In this document: one piece after another, positions 26,396 to 34,221 of the stretch | How the letters are laid out: the number at the start of each line of letters is the position of its first letter | Position numbering within the stretch: the first letter of the stretch is position 1 | DNA from: Myxococcus virescens | GTDB lineage: Bacteria; Myxococcota; Myxococcia; Myxococcales; Myxococcaceae | Direction of reading: 5' to 3' | DNA: 64,000 bases | Assembly: GCF_900101905.1 (NCBI RefSeq) | Contig: NZ_FNAJ01000017.1 | Span: 102,257-166,256, forward strand | Program-made: the position numbers and the translations under genes | The notes under the pieces: generated by a model | The model's input: the letters and a program-made list of their open reading frames with translations, nothing else | Told to the model about the DNA's origin: nothing | Database searches by the model: none

Positions 26396-26515
26396 TCCTG
26401 CGTGACGGCTCGCTGCCCGCCCTCAGTGAAAAAGGATGAGGTCAGCGGCGCGTTGAGACGCAGGAAGTGTGGCGGCGACTGATTTTTGAGTCAACCCCGA
26501 ATGACACCTCGCGTT

Positions 26516-26539
26516 GAGGGGCGGTCAGAACCGCCCCTC
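26516..26539 (-). terminator. strong GC hairpin after the MaoC genes
   Basis: A perfect 10-base-pair stem (GAGGGGCGGT with ACCGCCCCTC) around a four-base loop lies 18 bases after the stop of the downstream MaoC gene. There is no U-run, so it may be a factor-assisted terminator or an RNA-stabilising hairpin rather than a classic intrinsic terminator. A TTGACTCAA near-palindrome lies nearby at about 26488-26496. Confidence 0.4.
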
Positions 26540-26557
26540 GAGACGCGGTGCGCCTGC

Positions 26558-27229
26558 CTACTTCTTCGCCTTCTTGGCGGAGGGAAGCGTGGCTGTCTTG
26601 GCCGCCGGCTTTTCCCTTGGAACCGTCTTCTTGGAGGTGACGCCCTCGCGGCGCTCGTCCGCCTCGTCGCCCTCCTCACTGGAAGCAGAGGCGCTGGTGG
26701 CGGAGGCGGGCGCGGCGGCGTTGGCGCTGCTCAGGCTCTCCCGAGGCACCTCCACCACGATGGGGGACTGGCCGGAGCGCTGCCGGTTCTCGTCCTCCAG
26801 CGAATAGAAGAGCTGGATCTGCGAGGAGCCCTTCATCAGCAGTTCGCCCTTCTGGTTCTCCGCCCAGAGGTCGATTTCGACGAAGTAGCGGCCCCCGGAG
26901 CCGTGCCGGTCGCTCACGCGGCCCTTGCAGACGACGGTGTCACCCGGCCACACCATCTTGATGAAGCGCACGTTGTAGCGCCGCATCTGCCCGCCCCGGG
27001 CCCAGTCACTGATGAGCTGGCCGAGCATGCCCATGACGAGCATGCCGGGCGCGTAGACGCTCGGCATGCCCACGCTCTTGGCGTAGAGCTCGTCCACGTG
27101 GACCGGGTTGAAGTCTCCGGAAGCACCGGCGTAGCGCGACAGCTGGACGCGGTCGACGGGCGCCTTGGCCAGCGCGGGCAGCTCGTCCCCGACGCGGATG
27201 GCTTCGAAGTACAACTTGCGCGCGGGCAT
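26558..27229 (-). CDS. MaoC-fold (R)-hydratase, catalytic subunit (HadB-like)
   Basis: Hot-dog fold dehydratase/hydratase of 223 residues. The hydratase-2 signature YAGASGDFNPVHVDE carries the catalytic Asp/His pair. The core is about residues 1-145; the C-terminal 75 residues are a low-complexity basic/Ala/Ser tail ending in KKAKK. The ATG overlaps the upstream stop by one base (TGATG). The upstream gene is a second hot-dog protein lacking the histidine, so the two likely form a heterodimer as in mycobacterial HadAB, with this as the active half. The substrate is a 3-hydroxyacyl thioester; chain length is not predictable. Confidence 0.85.
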   Translation of the reverse strand: MPARKLYFEAIRVGDELPALAKAPVDRVQLSRYAGASGDFNPVHVDELYAKSVGMPSVYAPGMLVMGMLGQLISDWARGGQMRRYNVRFIKMVWPGDTVVCKGRVSDRHGSGGRYFVEIDLWAENQKGELLMKGSSQIQLFYSLEDENRQRSGQSPIVVEVPRESLSSANAAAPASATSASASSEEGDEADERREGVTSKKTVPREKPAAKTATLPSAKKAKK

Positions 27230-27678
27230 CACGGGGTCTCCTTGGCGGCGCGGACCACCAGCGTCCGGCGGGCGCGGAACACGAGGTTGCCTTCCTCGTC
27301 ACGGCCTTCATCCTCGATGACCGCGATGTCCATCTTCCCGGACATGCCCGGCCGCTCGAAGACGTCGGAGACGCGCGTGGAGACGTAGATGCGGTCCCCG
27401 GCGAAGATGGGCCGCTCGTAGTCGAAGCCCTGCTCCGCGTGGAGCAGGCTCTTGATGCCCACGCCCAGCAGCTCCCGCAGGTCCGCCGCCGAGTGGAAGG
27501 ACGCGGGGAACGTGGGGGGCGCGATGATGGTGGGGTACCCCGACGCCCGGGCGTACTCCTCATCGTAGTAGATGGGGTTGTAGTCCCCGATGGCCTCCGC
27601 GAACCGACGGATGGCGCCCTTTTCGACCTCGTTCAGCGTCGGCGGCGAGGCGCGGCCGATCGCGTTCTTGTCCAGCAT
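27229..27678 (-). CDS. MaoC-fold dehydratase partner subunit (HadA/FAS1-like)
   Basis: A 149-residue hot-dog protein of the N-terminal FAS1-like dehydratase family. It has the equivalent segment AIGDYNPIYYDEEYA, in which the catalytic histidine of MaoC hydratases is replaced by tyrosine, a hallmark of the non-catalytic substrate-holding half. The domain is complete, with TIIAPPTFPASF and FAGDRIYVSTRVSDVFER. Its stop overlaps the start of the catalytic partner, giving stoichiometric co-translation. The upstream gene (27693-28709) is 14 bases away on the same strand. Confidence 0.85.
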   Translation of the reverse strand: MLDKNAIGRASPPTLNEVEKGAIRRFAEAIGDYNPIYYDEEYARASGYPTIIAPPTFPASFHSAADLRELLGVGIKSLLHAEQGFDYERPIFAGDRIYVSTRVSDVFERPGMSGKMDIAVIEDEGRDEEGNLVFRARRTLVVRAAKETP

Positions 27679-27692
27679 TTCCTCTCCTGACT

Positions 27693-28709
27693 CTAGCGTC
27701 CGGCCGGAAGCTCGAGCACCGTGAGGAGCCCAGCTTCGGCGGCCGTCAAGCGTGGCGCGGCATTCACCAGCGCATTCGCGGTGGCCCGGTCGCCCGCCAC
27801 TCCCCCCGGGATTTCCAACACCAGCTTCGGGTCAGCGTCGATTTCGATACGGTCCTTGGGGTCATCCGCCCCCATCGCGATGGTCAGCTCCAGTCGCACC
27901 CGCTCCTGTCCGTCCTCCAACCCCACCACGGACTGGAACATGCCAGCCACCCTTCCCTTCCTGACGGGAAACGCGCCGCCGGAGATGTCCTCCTCGGCGA
28001 ATACGGGGGCTACTTCTTCTTCGAAGTCGTCGCAATCCAGCCCCAGGCCGAGGGCCGCGAGCGCCGCGGACTCAACAAGGCCAACGTGGCCCAGTTGCTC
28101 ACTGTCCACCAGCTCGAAGAACTCCTCCTCCGTCAGCCCCGCGCCCACAATCCGCTGCAAGGACGGGCGGCGGGTCCGCGCATCCACCACGCGGGTGACG
28201 GTGGCACGACGGACCGGACCGCACACCTGTCCGGCAACCGCCACCAGCCGGTCCAGCACGAAGCCCGGATTGACGCCGGTCCCCACCACGGCGACGCCCG
28301 CCTCCTGCGCCGCCTGGTCCAGTTCGTCCGCCAGCTCCGGATACTTCAGATACGGGAAGGCCAGCTCCTCACAGGTGCTGGCCACGGGCAGTCCCAGCTT
28401 CACCGCCTCCATCACCTGGTCGAACACCTTGGGCAGCCGCGAGCCGGTGGCATGCAGCACCACCACGCCCTTGCGCTTGCCCACGGCCTGCGCCAGCGAG
28501 GCGGAGACCTTCACACGAGGGGCGGGACCTCCCAGGACATCACCCAAGGGGCGGCCCACCAGGCCGGATTGCACGTCCACGGCCCCGATGAGCTCCACCT
28601 CAGGTGAAGACATCGCAGCCCGGGCAATTTCCTGACCGATGAACCCCAGCCCCATCACCACCACCGGCACGGGCCCTTCCGGGGCTTTTGCCATCGGAGA
28701 TTGCTCCAC
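27693..28709 (-). CDS. NAD(P)-dependent amino-acid dehydrogenase-like protein (DapB/Ord fold)
   Basis: A 338-residue Rossmann-fold oxidoreductase. The nucleotide site is VMGLGFIGQEIARAA, followed by acidic AVD. The middle domain has STCEELAFPYLKYPELADEL and VGTGVNPGFVLDRLV, which match 2,4-diaminopentanoate dehydrogenase (Ord) and related dihydrodipicolinate-reductase-fold enzymes. Those act on diamino acids in lysine or ornithine catabolism. The start MEQSP is 14 residues ahead of the fold. It may be the first gene of the unit with the two MaoC genes. The pathway link is not obvious. Confidence 0.75.
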   Translation of the reverse strand: MEQSPMAKAPEGPVPVVVMGLGFIGQEIARAAMSSPEVELIGAVDVQSGLVGRPLGDVLGGPAPRVKVSASLAQAVGKRKGVVVLHATGSRLPKVFDQVMEAVKLGLPVASTCEELAFPYLKYPELADELDQAAQEAGVAVVGTGVNPGFVLDRLVAVAGQVCGPVRRATVTRVVDARTRRPSLQRIVGAGLTEEEFFELVDSEQLGHVGLVESAALAALGLGLDCDDFEEEVAPVFAEEDISGGAFPVRKGRVAGMFQSVVGLEDGQERVRLELTIAMGADDPKDRIEIDADPKLVLEIPGGVAGDRATANALVNAAPRLTAAEAGLLTVLELPAGR

Positions 28710-28889
28710 GATTCCAAGGGGTTAGCGATACAGTCCAGCGTTGCAGCGCACCATAAATCACACCTTGGCGACCAGGCAAGCGTGACGTGGTTCTGCCTCT
28801 CTTCCTGAATGGCAGAACCTCCAAGGATTTCCATGGCTTAGAAGCCCATCACCGGCCTGGGGGGCCTTTTGGGGGCGCGTAGCGGCGTG

Positions 28890-28895
28890 TATAAA
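28890..28895 (+). promoter_or_regulatory. possible -10 box upstream of the HD-GYP gene
   Basis: TATAAA lies 36 bases before the ATG, in the 222-base gap shared with the divergent dehydrogenase gene. No good -35 box sits at 16-18 bases (TTTTGG is the nearest candidate). The assignment is weak and rests mostly on how rare such AT-rich hexamers are in this sequence. Confidence 0.25.
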
Positions 28896-28931
28896 GCTGT
28901 ACAAGCACGCTGTCCTGGAGGCACCTCGGGC

Positions 28932-30047
28932 ATGGATCGCATCCTCGTCGTGGACGACGACGTCCTCATCCTGGCCGCCCTCTCACGCATCCTCCAGGCA
29001 GAGGGGTACGACGTCGTCACCCACAGCAACCCGGCGGCGGCCGCCCGGGAGGTCGGCTTCCAGGTCGTGCTGACGGACTTCATGATGCCGTACCTCAACG
29101 GCATCGAACTGCTCGGCGCCCTTCGGGAGAAGAACCCCAAGGCCGTGCGGCTGATGCTGACGGCGGCGGCGGACTTCCGCACCGCCTCCGAAGCGGTCAA
29201 CCGCGGCGAGGTCTTCCGGCTGCTGGGCAAGCCCTGGTCACTCAGCGACCTGACGAGCAGCGTCCGGCAGGCCTTCGCGCACTACCGCCTGGTGGACGCC
29301 AACGAGCGGCTGTCGCGCGAGGTCGCGGAGAAGAACGCGGAGCTGGTGGCCATCAACCGCGACCTGGAGCGGCGGGTGGTGGAGCGCACCGCGGGGCTGC
29401 TCGACGGGCTCATCAGCGCCCTGGACTACCGCGACACGGAGACGCAGTGGCACTCGCGCCGCGTGTCGCTCTACTCCCGCCGGCTGGCCCAGGAGGTGGG
29501 GATGACGGGCGGAGCGCTGGACGTGGTGGAGCAAGGCGCGCTGCTGCACGACATCGGGAAGATTGGCGTGCGCGACTCCATCCTGCTCAAGCCCGGTCCG
29601 CTCACGCCGGAGGAATGGGTGGAGATGCGCAAGCACCCGGAGTTCGGCTACCGGATGCTGGCGAAGATGCCCTACCTGCACGAAGCGGCGCTCATCGTGC
29701 TCCAGCACCAGGAGCGCTGGGACGGCAAGGGCTATCCGCAGAACCTGGCGGGCGAGGACATCGTCCTGGGCGCGCGCATCTTCTGCCTCGCGGACACGGT
29801 GGACGCGATCACGTCCGACCGGCCCTACCGCAAGGGCCGGCCCATGAGCGTGGCGCGGGATGAAATCCGCCGCTGCGCGGGCACCCAGTTCGACCCGGCG
29901 CTGGCGGAGGCCTTCCTCAACATTCCGGAGACGGAGTGGCAGCGCATCCGCCAGGAAGTCGAGGCCTTGGAAGCGGCGGAGAACGAGCGCTGGAACAACG
30001 ACCCGCTCGGTCCTCCCGCGCCCCTGGCCCGTGCCAGCGGCGCCTGA
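28932..30047 (+). CDS. response regulator with HD-GYP phosphodiesterase output
   Basis: A 371-residue two-domain protein. The receiver domain (1-118) has the acidic pocket DDD at 8-10, phospho-acceptor D49 and K100. A coiled coil (about 120-155) leads to an HD-GYP domain with HD at 206-207 in HDIGK, the extra ligands H174 and H235, and DGKGYP at 264-269; the usual HHE is HQE. Such domains break down cyclic di-GMP. The ATG at 28932 has GGAG upstream. It stands alone, nine bases from a convergent gene. With the MshEN proteins nearby it points to cyclic-di-GMP signalling, and the cognate kinase is not in the window. Confidence 0.92.
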   Translation: MDRILVVDDDVLILAALSRILQAEGYDVVTHSNPAAAAREVGFQVVLTDFMMPYLNGIELLGALREKNPKAVRLMLTAAADFRTASEAVNRGEVFRLLGKPWSLSDLTSSVRQAFAHYRLVDANERLSREVAEKNAELVAINRDLERRVVERTAGLLDGLISALDYRDTETQWHSRRVSLYSRRLAQEVGMTGGALDVVEQGALLHDIGKIGVRDSILLKPGPLTPEEWVEMRKHPEFGYRMLAKMPYLHEAALIVLQHQERWDGKGYPQNLAGEDIVLGARIFCLADTVDAITSDRPYRKGRPMSVARDEIRRCAGTQFDPALAEAFLNIPETEWQRIRQEVEALEAAENERWNNDPLGPPAPLARASGA

Positions 30048-30056
30048 GTCAGCGCT

Positions 30057-32225
30057 TCAGGGCGCCAGCTCCACCGCGCGCACTTCGCGGATGACGTCCC
30101 CTTCCAAGAGGGCGTCGACCACGTCCATGCCGGACACCACCTCGCCAAAGGCCGTGTAGCGGCCATCCAGGTGTGGCTGCGGGGCGTGGGTGAAGAAGAA
30201 CTGGCTGCCGCCGGTGTCCTTCCCGGCCAGGGCCATGCCCAGGGTGCCCCGGCCGTAGGGCCGACGCGTCATCTCACAGCGAATGGAGTACCCCGGCCCG
30301 CCCTCACCGTCCCCGCGCGGGTCTCCCCCCTGCGCGACGAAGTCCGGCACCACGCGGTGGAAGGTGACGCCGTTGAAGAAGCCCTTGCGCGCCAGCGCGT
30401 GGAGGTTGCCCGACGTGAGGGGCGCCTCGTCCACGTCCAGCCGCACGGTGATGTCCCCCTTGTCGGTGCGCAGCACGAGCCCCGCGCGCGCCGGAGCGGC
30501 CACGGGCCGGAAGGTGTTCGCGGGCAGCTCCACGCGCGCCGAGCGCACCCGCTGCCCCGTCAACTGCGTGAGGGCCTGCGCCGCCACGCGCCGCACGTTG
30601 GCGTGCGGGTGCATCAGCCATTCACGCAGTCGGGGCTCGGCGGCCGGGCCCTGCAGCGCCACCAGCGCGCCCGCCACCGGCTCGGCCAGGTCTCCCGGCG
30701 TCTGCGGCACACGCGCCGCCAGCGCCTCCACGGCAGGTAGCGCGGCCGCGTCCTTGAGCACACCCGCGGTCGCCGCCGCCGCGCCCGCCACCACTTCATC
30801 CTCGCCTTCGATGAGCTCGCGCACCGGCGCCGCCGCCTCGGGCACGGGCCGCGCGGACACGGCTTCCAACGCCGTCAGGCGCACGCGCGCCTCGGGGTGA
30901 CGCAGGTACTTCACCGCGAAGCCCGCCCCTCCCTGCCCCTTCGACTGAGCCACCTCGCGCAGCCCCAGCGCCAACCGGCGCGCCTCGGGAACGCGTCCAT
31001 AGCCGCAGCCCAGGACTTCCTTCAGCGCGCCCTCCTGCCGGTCCACCGCCGCCGCCAGCCGGCAGTCCAGCCAGGCCAGGTCCGCTCGCGCGACATCCGA
31101 GGCCGCGCCCCGCTCCGCGTCCGCCAGCGCGAGCCGCAGCGACTCCAGGACGGGACGCCCAAAGGCGGGCAGGCCCTGCTGCGCCAACGCCAGCAGCGCG
31201 TGTCCCTCCGCCGACCGCGCCAATGTCTCCACCGGCGCCTTCGCGCCCTCCGGCGCCGATGCCCCCGCCGCCGCCGGAGGCGCCATGCCCCGGGCCACGC
31301 GTCTGGCTCGCGCCGCCAAGGCCTCCAGCGCATCCACCGCGGTGCACGGTCCACTGCAAGCCGCCGCCAGCTTCGCCAGCGAGCGCGCCGCCTCCGCCGC
31401 CACACGCGGAACCGTGTCCTCCAAGAGCCGCCCGAGGACCACGGCATCCTCGGGACCACCCACGTCCCCGAAGCCCTTCGCGCACGAGGCCCGCACGTCC
31501 GCGTCCGCATCCCCCAGGCAGCGGCGCAGCGCGAGCAAGGCCTCGGGCCGCTTCACGGTGGCCAGGAAGTGAGCCCCTGCCTGACGCGCCTCCACCGGCC
31601 GCTCGGCCGCGAGCAGCGCCTCCGCTGGCGCCAGGGGCACCTGGGCAACCAGCGCCGCGCCGCGGGTGCGTGCGAGGACGCCCAACGCCTGCGTGGCCCA
31701 GGCCGCCTCCGCCCCATCCGCTTCGCGCATCCGCTCGGACAGCCACGCCACGGCCCCGGGTGTGCCGAGCCGGCCCATGGCCTCCCCCACCGCCCGCCGC
31801 ACGTCCGCGTCGCGTTCCGTCCGCCCGGCTTCGAGCAGCGCCTTCTCCAACGCCGCGAGCTCGGCATCCACCAGGGGCTCCCAGGACAGGGCGAGCACGC
31901 CCGCGGCGAAGGCCGCCTCGCCACGTACCGCCGCGTCCTCATCCTTCAGCCCCGCGATGACGGTCTCCAGGGTGGCCGGGTCCTGGATTCGCGCCAACGC
32001 CCGCAGGGCCCGACCACGCACCCGGGCATCCGGTGCACGGGCCGCCAGCGACACCAGGGCCCCATTTCCCAGCGAGCGTGCGTCCTCCCACGCCTGGATG
32101 CGCTCGAGCGTCTGCGCGTCCACGGGAGGCGGCTTCACCGGCGGCACTGAACGGACGCATCCAGACAGCAGCGAGAAAGCGACGACACATGTCGACAGGG
32201 CACGGACGGAGTGCGAGCGGCGCAT
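30057..32225 (-). CDS. HEAT-repeat lipoprotein with C-terminal cyclophilin domain
   Basis: A 722-residue lipoprotein: signal with lipobox LLSGC (lipid cysteine at residue 23). From about 35 to 565 it is made of HEAT-like helical repeats (RGRALRALARIQDPATLETV, VRGEAAFAAGVLAL, VRRAVGEAMGRLGTPGAV and more). The C-terminal 150 residues are a complete cyclophilin-type peptidyl-prolyl isomerase with FHRVVPDFVAQGG, GGSQFFFT and HLDGRYTAFGEVVSG, including the catalytic Arg in FHRVV. Such a fusion would place a folding catalyst on a large helical solenoid in the periplasm or outer membrane. It converges on the HD-GYP gene. Confidence 0.88.
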   Translation of the reverse strand: MRRSHSVRALSTCVVAFSLLSGCVRSVPPVKPPPVDAQTLERIQAWEDARSLGNGALVSLAARAPDARVRGRALRALARIQDPATLETVIAGLKDEDAAVRGEAAFAAGVLALSWEPLVDAELAALEKALLEAGRTERDADVRRAVGEAMGRLGTPGAVAWLSERMREADGAEAAWATQALGVLARTRGAALVAQVPLAPAEALLAAERPVEARQAGAHFLATVKRPEALLALRRCLGDADADVRASCAKGFGDVGGPEDAVVLGRLLEDTVPRVAAEAARSLAKLAAACSGPCTAVDALEALAARARRVARGMAPPAAAGASAPEGAKAPVETLARSAEGHALLALAQQGLPAFGRPVLESLRLALADAERGAASDVARADLAWLDCRLAAAVDRQEGALKEVLGCGYGRVPEARRLALGLREVAQSKGQGGAGFAVKYLRHPEARVRLTALEAVSARPVPEAAAPVRELIEGEDEVVAGAAAATAGVLKDAAALPAVEALAARVPQTPGDLAEPVAGALVALQGPAAEPRLREWLMHPHANVRRVAAQALTQLTGQRVRSARVELPANTFRPVAAPARAGLVLRTDKGDITVRLDVDEAPLTSGNLHALARKGFFNGVTFHRVVPDFVAQGGDPRGDGEGGPGYSIRCEMTRRPYGRGTLGMALAGKDTGGSQFFFTHAPQPHLDGRYTAFGEVVSGMDVVDALLEGDVIREVRAVELAP

Positions 32226-32336
32226 GGCGCGGGCCTAGGTCAATTCTCCGCGAAAATCCAGGGGTTAGGCCGCGAGGGGTTTGACACGAAAGGCCGGCGC
32301 TCCGAAGATGACACGTGGATTCTCTCCGCGGGAGCG

Positions 32337-33218
32337 TTGGTCCTGAACTGCCCTGGCTGCGGCTCGAAGGTAGCCGCCAACACGTCCATCTGTTCCGTCT
32401 GCGATTACATCATTGATGGCTCGTTCCTCTCGGGGGAGCCGCCGGCCGAAGAGTCTGAGGAGTCCACGGACGCGGCGGAGGACCCCCGCCGAGCCGCCAG
32501 GCCGCCTCCCCCGCGGCGCCCACGTCCGGCCCCAGGCAAGTCCGGAAGTCGGCCCGCCGCCGCGCCGCCGCCCGACTCGGACTCCACCAACATCCGGAGC
32601 ATGGAGGACGTCGCCCGCAGTGCGCCGCAGCAGCGTGCGGCGCGTGCAGCGGCGCCTCGGCCCGCGCCTCGCAAGGCGCCCGCTCCCGAGCCCGCGGCCT
32701 CGGTGGACCCGTGGGACCGCTCGGACTCGTACGACCGGGGCAGCGCCGTCACCGACCCGGATGAGCTCATCCGTGACGCGAAGGAGCTGTTCGCTCAGCT
32801 CCAGGGCGGCGACAAGGTCGCGTTCTGGGGCGCGGCGGTGGTGCTGATGTCCTGCTTCATGCCGTGGAAGGAGACGGCGGTGGATGGGGACGTGCTCGGC
32901 CTGATGAGCCTGGGCGCGGGCGCCTTCATCATGTCCATCCTCCTGCTCACGGCCGTCACGGTGCGCGTCAAGGGCTCGCTCCCGAACGTGAACCCGGTGG
33001 TGCCGTGGATGGGCCAGCTCATCATCAGCATCGTGTGCCTCATCTGGTGCGTCGTGTTCATCAAGGTGTCGTCCGACACGACGATGGTGCCCACGCCCAT
33101 CGGCAACTCGGAGATGATGAACTCGTCGCCCAGCTTCGGCGTCTACGTGGCCATCCTGGGCGCGGTCGCCACGCTGGGCGGCACGCTGCTGGGGCTCAAG
33201 GGCCAGTCCTCGCACTGA
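32337..33218 (+). CDS. zinc-ribbon protein with four membrane helices
   Basis: The N-terminus carries a zinc ribbon with four cysteines (CPGC then CSVC, positions 5, 8, 19, 22 counting from the TTG start at 32337). A proline/arginine-rich disordered linker (about 40-130) follows, then four membrane helices in the last 120 residues. The start is uncertain: there is no ATG near the ribbon, and an upstream ATG at 32211 would overlap the divergent HEAT gene; the TTG has GGGAG upstream. I do not know a function. It is followed by a hairpin and the MoxR gene. Confidence 0.7.
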   Translation: MVLNCPGCGSKVAANTSICSVCDYIIDGSFLSGEPPAEESEESTDAAEDPRRAARPPPPRRPRPAPGKSGSRPAAAPPPDSDSTNIRSMEDVARSAPQQRAARAAAPRPAPRKAPAPEPAASVDPWDRSDSYDRGSAVTDPDELIRDAKELFAQLQGGDKVAFWGAAVVLMSCFMPWKETAVDGDVLGLMSLGAGAFIMSILLLTAVTVRVKGSLPNVNPVVPWMGQLIISIVCLIWCVVFIKVSSDTTMVPTPIGNSEMMNSSPSFGVYVAILGAVATLGGTLLGLKGQSSH

Positions 33219-33242
33219 GCCTCCGCGCCCCGAATGAAAAAG

Positions 33243-33265
33243 CGCTGCCGCCCTCCGCGGCAGCG
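33243..33265 (-). terminator. hairpin with U-run on the minus strand only
   Basis: CGCTGCCGC (33243-33251) pairs with GCGGCAGCG (33257-33265), nine perfect pairs. Read on the minus strand the stem is followed by TTTTTC, a classic terminator; read on the plus strand there is no U-run. It lies between two plus-strand genes, so in that orientation it would stop antisense transcription into the zinc-ribbon gene. Confidence 0.4.
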
Positions 33266-33285
33266 GGCTAGCGTCACCGGCCACC

Positions 33286-34221
33286 ATGTCCGACGCCTCT
33301 CCCCTCTCCCGTCTCACCGCCGCGCTCGACGCGGCCGTCTTCGGACAGCAGCGCGTGCTGGAGGACCTGGTGACGGCCTTCCTCGCGCGCGGCCACGTGC
33401 TGCTGGAGGGCGTGCCCGGCGTGGCCAAGACGCTCACCGCGCGCAGCATGGCCGGCGCGCTGGGGCTGCTCTTCACGCGCATCCAGTTCACCCCGGACCT
33501 GATGCCGGCGGACATCCTGGGCACCAACGTCTTCCAGCCCCAGGACCACGCCTTCCGCCTCGTGAAGGGCCCCATCTTCACGGAGGTGGTGGTCGCGGAC
33601 GAAATCAACCGCACCCCGCCCAAGACGCAGGCCGCGCTCCTGGAGGCCATGGAGGAGCGGCAGGTCACCATCGACGGCGTGTCCCACGCGCTGCCGCCCC
33701 ACTTCTTCGTGGTGGCCACGCAGAACCCCCTGGAGCTGGAGGGCACCTACCCGCTGCCGGAGGCCCAGCTGGACCGCTTCCTCATGCGCGTACGCGTGGG
33801 CTACCCGGAGGCATCGGCGGAGACGACGATGCTCCGCGCCTTCCACCAGCGCGAAGGCAAGCCGGCCACCACCCGCCAGGTGCTGGATGCGCCCACGCTG
33901 CTGGAGCTGCAGTCGCACGCCGCCCGCGTGTCGTGTGACGACTCCATCATCCAGTACGTGGTGGCCATCGTCCGGGAGACGCGCACCAACCCGCGCGTGC
34001 GCCTGGGCGCCAGCCCCCGCTCGGCCCAGGCGCTGCTCGCGGCCTCCAAGGCCCGCGCCGCGCTGATGGGCACGGACTTCGTCACCCCGGATGACGTCAA
34101 GGCCGTCACCTTCAGCGTCCTCAACCACCGGCTGCTCCTCAAGGCCGAGGCCGAGGTGGAAGGCATCACCGCGGACGACGTGCTGAAGCAGACGCTCGAG
34201 CGGGTCCGAGTGCCCCGGTGA
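33286..34221 (+). CDS. MoxR-family AAA+ ATPase
   Basis: A 311-residue AAA+ ATPase. Walker A is GVPGVAKT (about 44-51), Walker B is VVADEINR, sensor 1 is ATQNPLE, and there is a C-terminal lid domain. MoxR proteins are chaperones that act with von Willebrand-A or DUF58 proteins to mature or load metals into enzymes. Its stop is overlapped by the GTG of the DUF58 gene (GTGA). That pairing is the common core of MoxR operons, though the usual transglutaminase-like and VWA partners are not adjacent. Confidence 0.92.
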   Translation: MSDASPLSRLTAALDAAVFGQQRVLEDLVTAFLARGHVLLEGVPGVAKTLTARSMAGALGLLFTRIQFTPDLMPADILGTNVFQPQDHAFRLVKGPIFTEVVVADEINRTPPKTQAALLEAMEERQVTIDGVSHALPPHFFVVATQNPLELEGTYPLPEAQLDRFLMRVRVGYPEASAETTMLRAFHQREGKPATTRQVLDAPTLLELQSHAARVSCDDSIIQYVVAIVRETRTNPRVRLGASPRSAQALLAASKARAALMGTDFVTPDDVKAVTFSVLNHRLLLKAEAEVEGITADDVLKQTLERVRVPR

